Of a DNA stretch of 8,888 bases, positions 6,153 to 8,888 are shown piece by piece; the first letter of the stretch is position 1, and each line of letters begins with the position of its first letter. The stretch is from Verrucomicrobiia bacterium (lineage in GTDB: Bacteria > Verrucomicrobiota > Verrucomicrobiia > Limisphaerales > UBA1319). A model generated the notes under the pieces. It was given only the letters and a program-made list of their open reading frames with translations, made no database searches and was not told where the DNA came from. A program made the position numbers and the translations under genes. The stretch spans positions 1 through 8,888 of the forward strand of contig JADGRT010000089.1 in the NCBI GenBank assembly GCA_017880715.1, read 5' to 3'.

Positions 6153-6216
6153 CCCTAACCCGGCGAATCGGGCTTTGTGGCCCCTCATTATCCGTGTGAT
6201 CCGTGTGATCCGTGGT
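6145..6216 (-). repeat. Dispersed-type palindromic intergenic repeat, second copy (interrupted by the IS)
   Basis: A perfect 8-bp hairpin GCCGGGTT / AACCCGGC (6145-6152 and 6157-6164, loop CCCT) is followed by CCCCTCAT and three ATCCGTG units at a 9-bp period (6190-6196, 6199-6205, 6208-6214). Read on the minus strand this is the order seen at 4407-4510: CACGGAT triplet, ATGAGG, hairpin, GGCCTACAA. The two hairpins differ in sequence but keep their pairing. The stretch from 6217 to 6287 contains nothing recognisable. Confidence 0.68.
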
Positions 6217-6287
6217 TAAAAATCTGAGAGATAAATTTACGAGATTTACCGCAGTAGAATCTATGTATTGGGGACGTTGCGAACCGA

Positions 6288-6316
6288 TTGGCGCGATTCC
6301 AAACCTGAGCTATATT
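6288..6316 (+). promoter_or_regulatory. Possible promoter of the msrB-like gene, leaderless arrangement
   Basis: TTGGCG (6288-6293), a 17-bp spacer, then TATATT (6311-6316). The -35 matches the consensus at four of six positions and the -10 at five of six. The expected transcription start is at about 6323-6324, on or beside the ATG at 6324, so the mRNA would be leaderless or nearly so. This fits the lack of a good ribosome binding site. Prediction only. Confidence 0.4.
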
Positions 6317-6323
6317 GGTGGCG

Positions 6324-6899
6324 ATGTGGCAAATAACGAGAACCGTCCTGGGAGCCGTCGCCGGCCTTTTGATCGCCGGTTGTGGCGCTCAAACCGCACC
6401 CCACTCCCAGGCACAACTCCGGCCAGATATGAAGCAAGTCCGCGTATGCCTGTTGGATTCCCATGGCAATCTTGGCGCGCCGGTCCTGACGCCGAAAGTC
6501 GTTAAAACCGACCAGGAATGGCGAAAACAATTGACCGCCGAGCAATACCAAATCGCCCGCGGGAAAGGCACTGAAAGCCCCTTTTGCGGCATCTTTTACG
6601 ATCATAAAAAGCCCGGCTATTACACGTGCGTTTGTTGCGGCCTGCCCCTTTTTTCATCGGCGGCCAAGTTTGATTCCGGCACCGGTTGGCCCAGCTTTTT
6701 CACGCCGATCACCCCGGAAAATGTCACCAGTCAACCCGACCTCAGCCATGGCACGCGCCGAACCGAGGTGCTCTGCACCCACTGTGACGCGCACCTGGGG
6801 CATGTTTTTGAGGACGGCCCAAAACCGAGCGGCCTGCGCTATTGTCTAAACTCGGCTTCGCTGGTTTTTACCGAGACCACCACGAAACCGCCACGCTGA
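6324..6899 (+). CDS. msrB: Lipoprotein peptide-methionine (R)-S-oxide reductase
   Basis: The ATG at 6324 gives 191 residues. In-frame TTG (6315) and GTG (6318) are possible but less likely. The N-terminus is a lipoprotein signal (TRTVLGAVAGLLIAGC, lipidated Cys20). After a linker, the MsrB domain spans about residues 61-182: KTDQEWRKQLTAEQYQIARG, GTESPFCGIF, KPGYYTCVCCGLPLF, KFDSGTGWPSFF, HGTRRTEVLCTHCDAHLGHV and GLRYCLNSASL. Zinc ligands are C102/C105 and C151/C154. The catalytic cysteine is C174 in RYCLNSASL. C88 in PFCG lies 86 residues before it, the position I recall for the alternative resolving cysteine of Xanthomonas MsrB. The enzyme reduces methionine-R-sulfoxide in proteins; here it should act in the periplasm, anchored to a membrane, and would need an extracytoplasmic reductant. 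It stands alone, with no msrA in the window. Confidence 0.93.
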   Translation: MWQITRTVLGAVAGLLIAGCGAQTAPHSQAQLRPDMKQVRVCLLDSHGNLGAPVLTPKVVKTDQEWRKQLTAEQYQIARGKGTESPFCGIFYDHKKPGYYTCVCCGLPLFSSAAKFDSGTGWPSFFTPITPENVTSQPDLSHGTRRTEVLCTHCDAHLGHVFEDGPKPSGLRYCLNSASLVFTETTTKPPR

Positions 6900-7114
6900 T
6901 TCACCATCGTAACTACTTGCCTCAAATTGGGTTAGGGATTCGGCAGAAAGCGCCTAATGGCACCGGTCGGGTCTCTCGACAACGGGGGCTTAACCTGGGG
7001 AACAGAATCCTGTAACCTTTTCCTGCTGCAATCCGTCTGGGCGTCTGAACAAAGGCCGCGGACTGCCGGGAATCCGAGCGGGACAGCGGCCAAACCAAAT
7101 ACATAACAAGCAAT

Positions 7115-7519
7115 ATGAAACACATTAGAATCAGCTTAATCGTCGCCCTGATCATTGGCGCTATGGCCGCTGTATCGTCGGTACGCGCTGCCGATGCCAC
7201 CGATGCTCCGGCAAAGAAACAACGGATGACCCCGGAACAACGCACCGCCCAGTTGGTCGAACAACTGAAACTGGACGAGAAGCAGACGGCCAAGCTCAAG
7301 ACCGCCATGGAAGAACAAACCAAAGCCACGGCAGCACTCAACAGTGACACGACACTAGATACGGCGGCAAAAGCGGAGAAGCGAAAAGAAATTCGCGACA
7401 AATTCAACACCACGGTCAAAGCGTGCCTGACTGCGGACCAGATAATCAAATTTGACGCCTTGCCGCAGCAAAAAGGCGGCAAGAAGAAGGGTCGCAACAC
7501 CCCAACCTCAACCCCATAA
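7115..7519 (+). CDS. Small exported helical protein, Spy/LTXXQ-like
   Basis: A 134-residue protein with a clear signal peptide (MKHIRISLIVALIIGAMAAV, cleavage after VRA near residue 25). The mature part is charged and predicted helical, with two LTxxQ-like motifs: MTPEQRTAQL (38-47) and LTADQIIKF (105-113). Between them is a long amphipathic, Lys/Glu/Ala-rich region (50-103). The tail is basic (QQKGGKKKGRN), then Thr/Pro-rich. The spacing and motifs recall the Spy/CpxP family of periplasmic stress chaperones, but the similarity is weak and the function is inferred. One cysteine is present (C104). It is followed by a rho-independent terminator. The 215-bp upstream gap (6900-7114) shows no convincing promoter, and no Shine-Dalgarno sequence precedes the ATG. 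Confidence 0.75.
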   Translation: MKHIRISLIVALIIGAMAAVSSVRAADATDAPAKKQRMTPEQRTAQLVEQLKLDEKQTAKLKTAMEEQTKATAALNSDTTLDTAAKAEKRKEIRDKFNTTVKACLTADQIIKFDALPQQKGGKKKGRNTPTSTP

Positions 7520-7575
7520 CATCCAACACCTGCGGCTCAGGCGCAGCTTGAACCGCAATGATTGAGGATCTGACC

Positions 7576-7612
7576 GGGGACGCGTCGTGACTGGCGCGTC
7601 CCCGCTTCTTTT
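7576..7612 (+). terminator. Rho-independent terminator after the Spy-like gene
   Basis: A perfect 9-bp GC-rich stem GGGGACGCG / CGCGTCCCC (7576-7584 and 7595-7603) with a 10-base loop is followed by GCTTCTTTT (7604-7612). It lies 57 bp after the stop at 7519 and 48 bp before the amidohydrolase start, so it separates the two transcription units. Confidence 0.85.
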
Positions 7613-7659
7613 CAGATGATGCTTTACCATCTCTCCTTTCTGAGTTAACAGACTGCCTC

Positions 7660-8850
7660 ATGAACGCAGGCGCCCTTTGTGCCCGTCACTATGAAACCGG
7701 CGCGCCCGTGCGTCTGAGTTGGGAAAACGGCATCCTTACCGGCCTGGGCGCTTGTCCTTCTGCCGAATCTGACCTCTGGGTTGCACCAGCGCTTTGCGAT
7801 CTGCAGGTCAATGGTTTTGCCGGCATCGATTTTCAAAAAGACGGTCTGACCACGGAAAACCTGCTCTCGGCCGTCCGCCAACTCCGCGCGGCCGGCTGCA
7901 CGCGTTTTTTTCTGACTCTGATTACCGCTCCCTGGGATCATCTTCGGCATCGACTCAGTCATCTTCAGAACCTGCGCCGCCAATCAACCGAGCTTCAGGC
8001 AGCCATCTCCGGCTGGCATATCGAAGGCCCCTTTCTATCACCCGAACCCGGCTTCCATGGAGCACACAACCCGGCTTGGATGTGCGATCCCGCGCCCCAT
8101 CATTTGCGCCAACTGCGGGAAATCACCGCGCCGGATCCTGTCCTTATCACGCTGGCGCCTGAACGCCCCGGTGCCTTGGACGCCATCGCACTGGCCGTCT
8201 CCCTGGGTTTCACGGTCAACCTCGGCCACACCAATGCTGCAATCGAAATCCTGCGACAAGCCATGGCCGCCGGCGCCACCGGATTCACCCATCTTGGCAA
8301 TGGTTGTCCACGCGATTTGGACCGCCATGACAACATCCTTTGGCGCGTCTTTGAATTGCCGCAACTGCAGGTCAGCCTGATCCCGGACCGAATCCATATC
8401 TCCCCCGCCCTGTTTCGTCTCATGCATCGCGCGATCGATGCCGATCATATCCACTACGTGTCCGACGCCATGTCAGCCGCTGGCGCCTTTGCCGAATCTC
8501 CTGTTCCCCCGGTCAAGCCCCGGCGTTTCACGCTGGGCAATCTGGAAGTGGAGGTGGGTCTCGACCAAATTGTCCGTCAGCCAGGAAAAACCAACTTTGC
8601 CGGATCGGCCTTGCGCCCCATCGACGGTGTCTTTCGCGCGGCGCAAATGCTCAACTGTCCCTGGCAGGAAACCTGGAAACGATTCTCCGACCAGCCCGCT
8701 CGTTACGTCGGGTTGCCGGCCGGCATGCAGACGGGCCAGCGCGCCGATTTTTGCCTGTTGCGAGTGGACCACCGCCATGCGTGTCAGGAATTGCGGATCT
8801 TTGTCGAAGGAGTAGAATATTCCCAGACGGGTGACCGGAAAGACTCATGA
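7660..8850 (+). CDS. nagA: N-acetylglucosamine-6-phosphate deacetylase-like amidohydrolase
   Basis: A 396-residue protein, close to the usual NagA length (about 380). NagA hydrolyses GlcNAc-6-phosphate to glucosamine-6-phosphate and acetate in amino-sugar and cell-wall recycling in the cytoplasm. NagA landmarks appear in order: DLQVNGFAGIDF (47-58), HIEGPFLSPE (120-129) with metal ligand E122, NLGHTNA (187-193) with H190, FTHLGNGCPRDLDRHDN (209-225) with H211, DRIHIS (243-248) with substrate-side H246, YVSDAMSAAG (266-275) with catalytic D269, and NFAGSALRPIDGVF (312-325). The loop after H211 is GNGCPRDLDRHDN rather than the usual FNAMP, so this belongs to a divergent branch and the exact substrate may differ. 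There is no signal peptide and no Shine-Dalgarno sequence. Its stop overlaps the next start (ATGA, 8847-8850), which indicates translational coupling. No nagB lies nearby. Confidence 0.88.
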   Translation: MNAGALCARHYETGAPVRLSWENGILTGLGACPSAESDLWVAPALCDLQVNGFAGIDFQKDGLTTENLLSAVRQLRAAGCTRFFLTLITAPWDHLRHRLSHLQNLRRQSTELQAAISGWHIEGPFLSPEPGFHGAHNPAWMCDPAPHHLRQLREITAPDPVLITLAPERPGALDAIALAVSLGFTVNLGHTNAAIEILRQAMAAGATGFTHLGNGCPRDLDRHDNILWRVFELPQLQVSLIPDRIHISPALFRLMHRAIDADHIHYVSDAMSAAGAFAESPVPPVKPRRFTLGNLEVEVGLDQIVRQPGKTNFAGSALRPIDGVFRAAQMLNCPWQETWKRFSDQPARYVGLPAGMQTGQRADFCLLRVDHRHACQELRIFVEGVEYSQTGDRKDS

Positions 8851-8888
8851 AACTAAAACACTTTTTAGTCGCGGCTTCGGCCCTGTGC
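8847..8888 (+). CDS. Start of an exported protein, truncated by the window edge
   Basis: The ATG at 8847 overlaps the amidohydrolase stop by 4 bp (ATGA) and opens MKLKHFLVAASALC, fourteen codons that look like the start of a signal peptide (basic N-terminus, then a hydrophobic core). The family cannot be told from so little. The overlap suggests co-translation with the NagA-like enzyme and so a possible role in the same amino-sugar pathway. Confidence 0.6.
   Translation, partial: MKLKHFLVAASALC

Noticed and set aside
6922..7500. A 192-codon minus-strand frame opposite the Spy-like gene.
   Set aside because: The plus-strand gene has a proper signal peptide, LTxxQ motifs and a terminator; the antisense protein is low-complexity Ser/Ala/Val without a known family.

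Overview
The window looks like a chromosomal segment of a GC-rich, Gram-negative-type bacterium, most likely a verrucomicrobial lineage (Pedosphaera/Limisphaerales-like). This rests on an ECF sigma operon with exported STN-like proteins, a large secreted GHL10 protein, starts that mostly lack Shine-Dalgarno sequences, and dispersed intergenic repeats with CACGGAT triplets. No marker gene is present, so the assignment is inference.

Layout. Positions 1-4307 are a minus-strand block, read from right to left: an exported GHL10-type glycoside hydrolase-like protein (1851-4307), an exported secretin/STN-like protein (811-1722), an ECF sigma factor (155-793), and the start of a single-pass membrane protein that overlaps the sigma gene by 11 bp and leaves the window (1-165). 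The last three look co-transcribed and resemble a sigma/anti-sigma signalling unit.

Positions 4407-6216 hold two diverged, inverted copies of a hairpin-bearing intergenic repeat. An IS110-family insertion sequence (4522-6144) interrupts the second copy. This is the highlight of the window. Its 315-nt left end carries a near-consensus sigma70 promoter (TTGAAA, 17 bp, TATAAT) followed by what reads as a complete bridge RNA: a 5' hairpin, then two stem / internal loop / apical hairpin modules. All four guide segments can be matched by eye. The first loop matches the two genomic flanks (target), the second matches the two element ends (donor), all around a CT core. Removing the element at these ends restores a 14-bp inverted repeat, which independently supports the boundaries.

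Positions 6324-8888 are a plus-strand block: a lipoprotein methionine-R-sulfoxide reductase (MsrB), a small exported helical Spy/LTXXQ-like protein followed by a clear rho-independent terminator, a NagA-like amidohydrolase, and the first 14 codons of an exported protein that overlaps the amidohydrolase stop by 4 bp.
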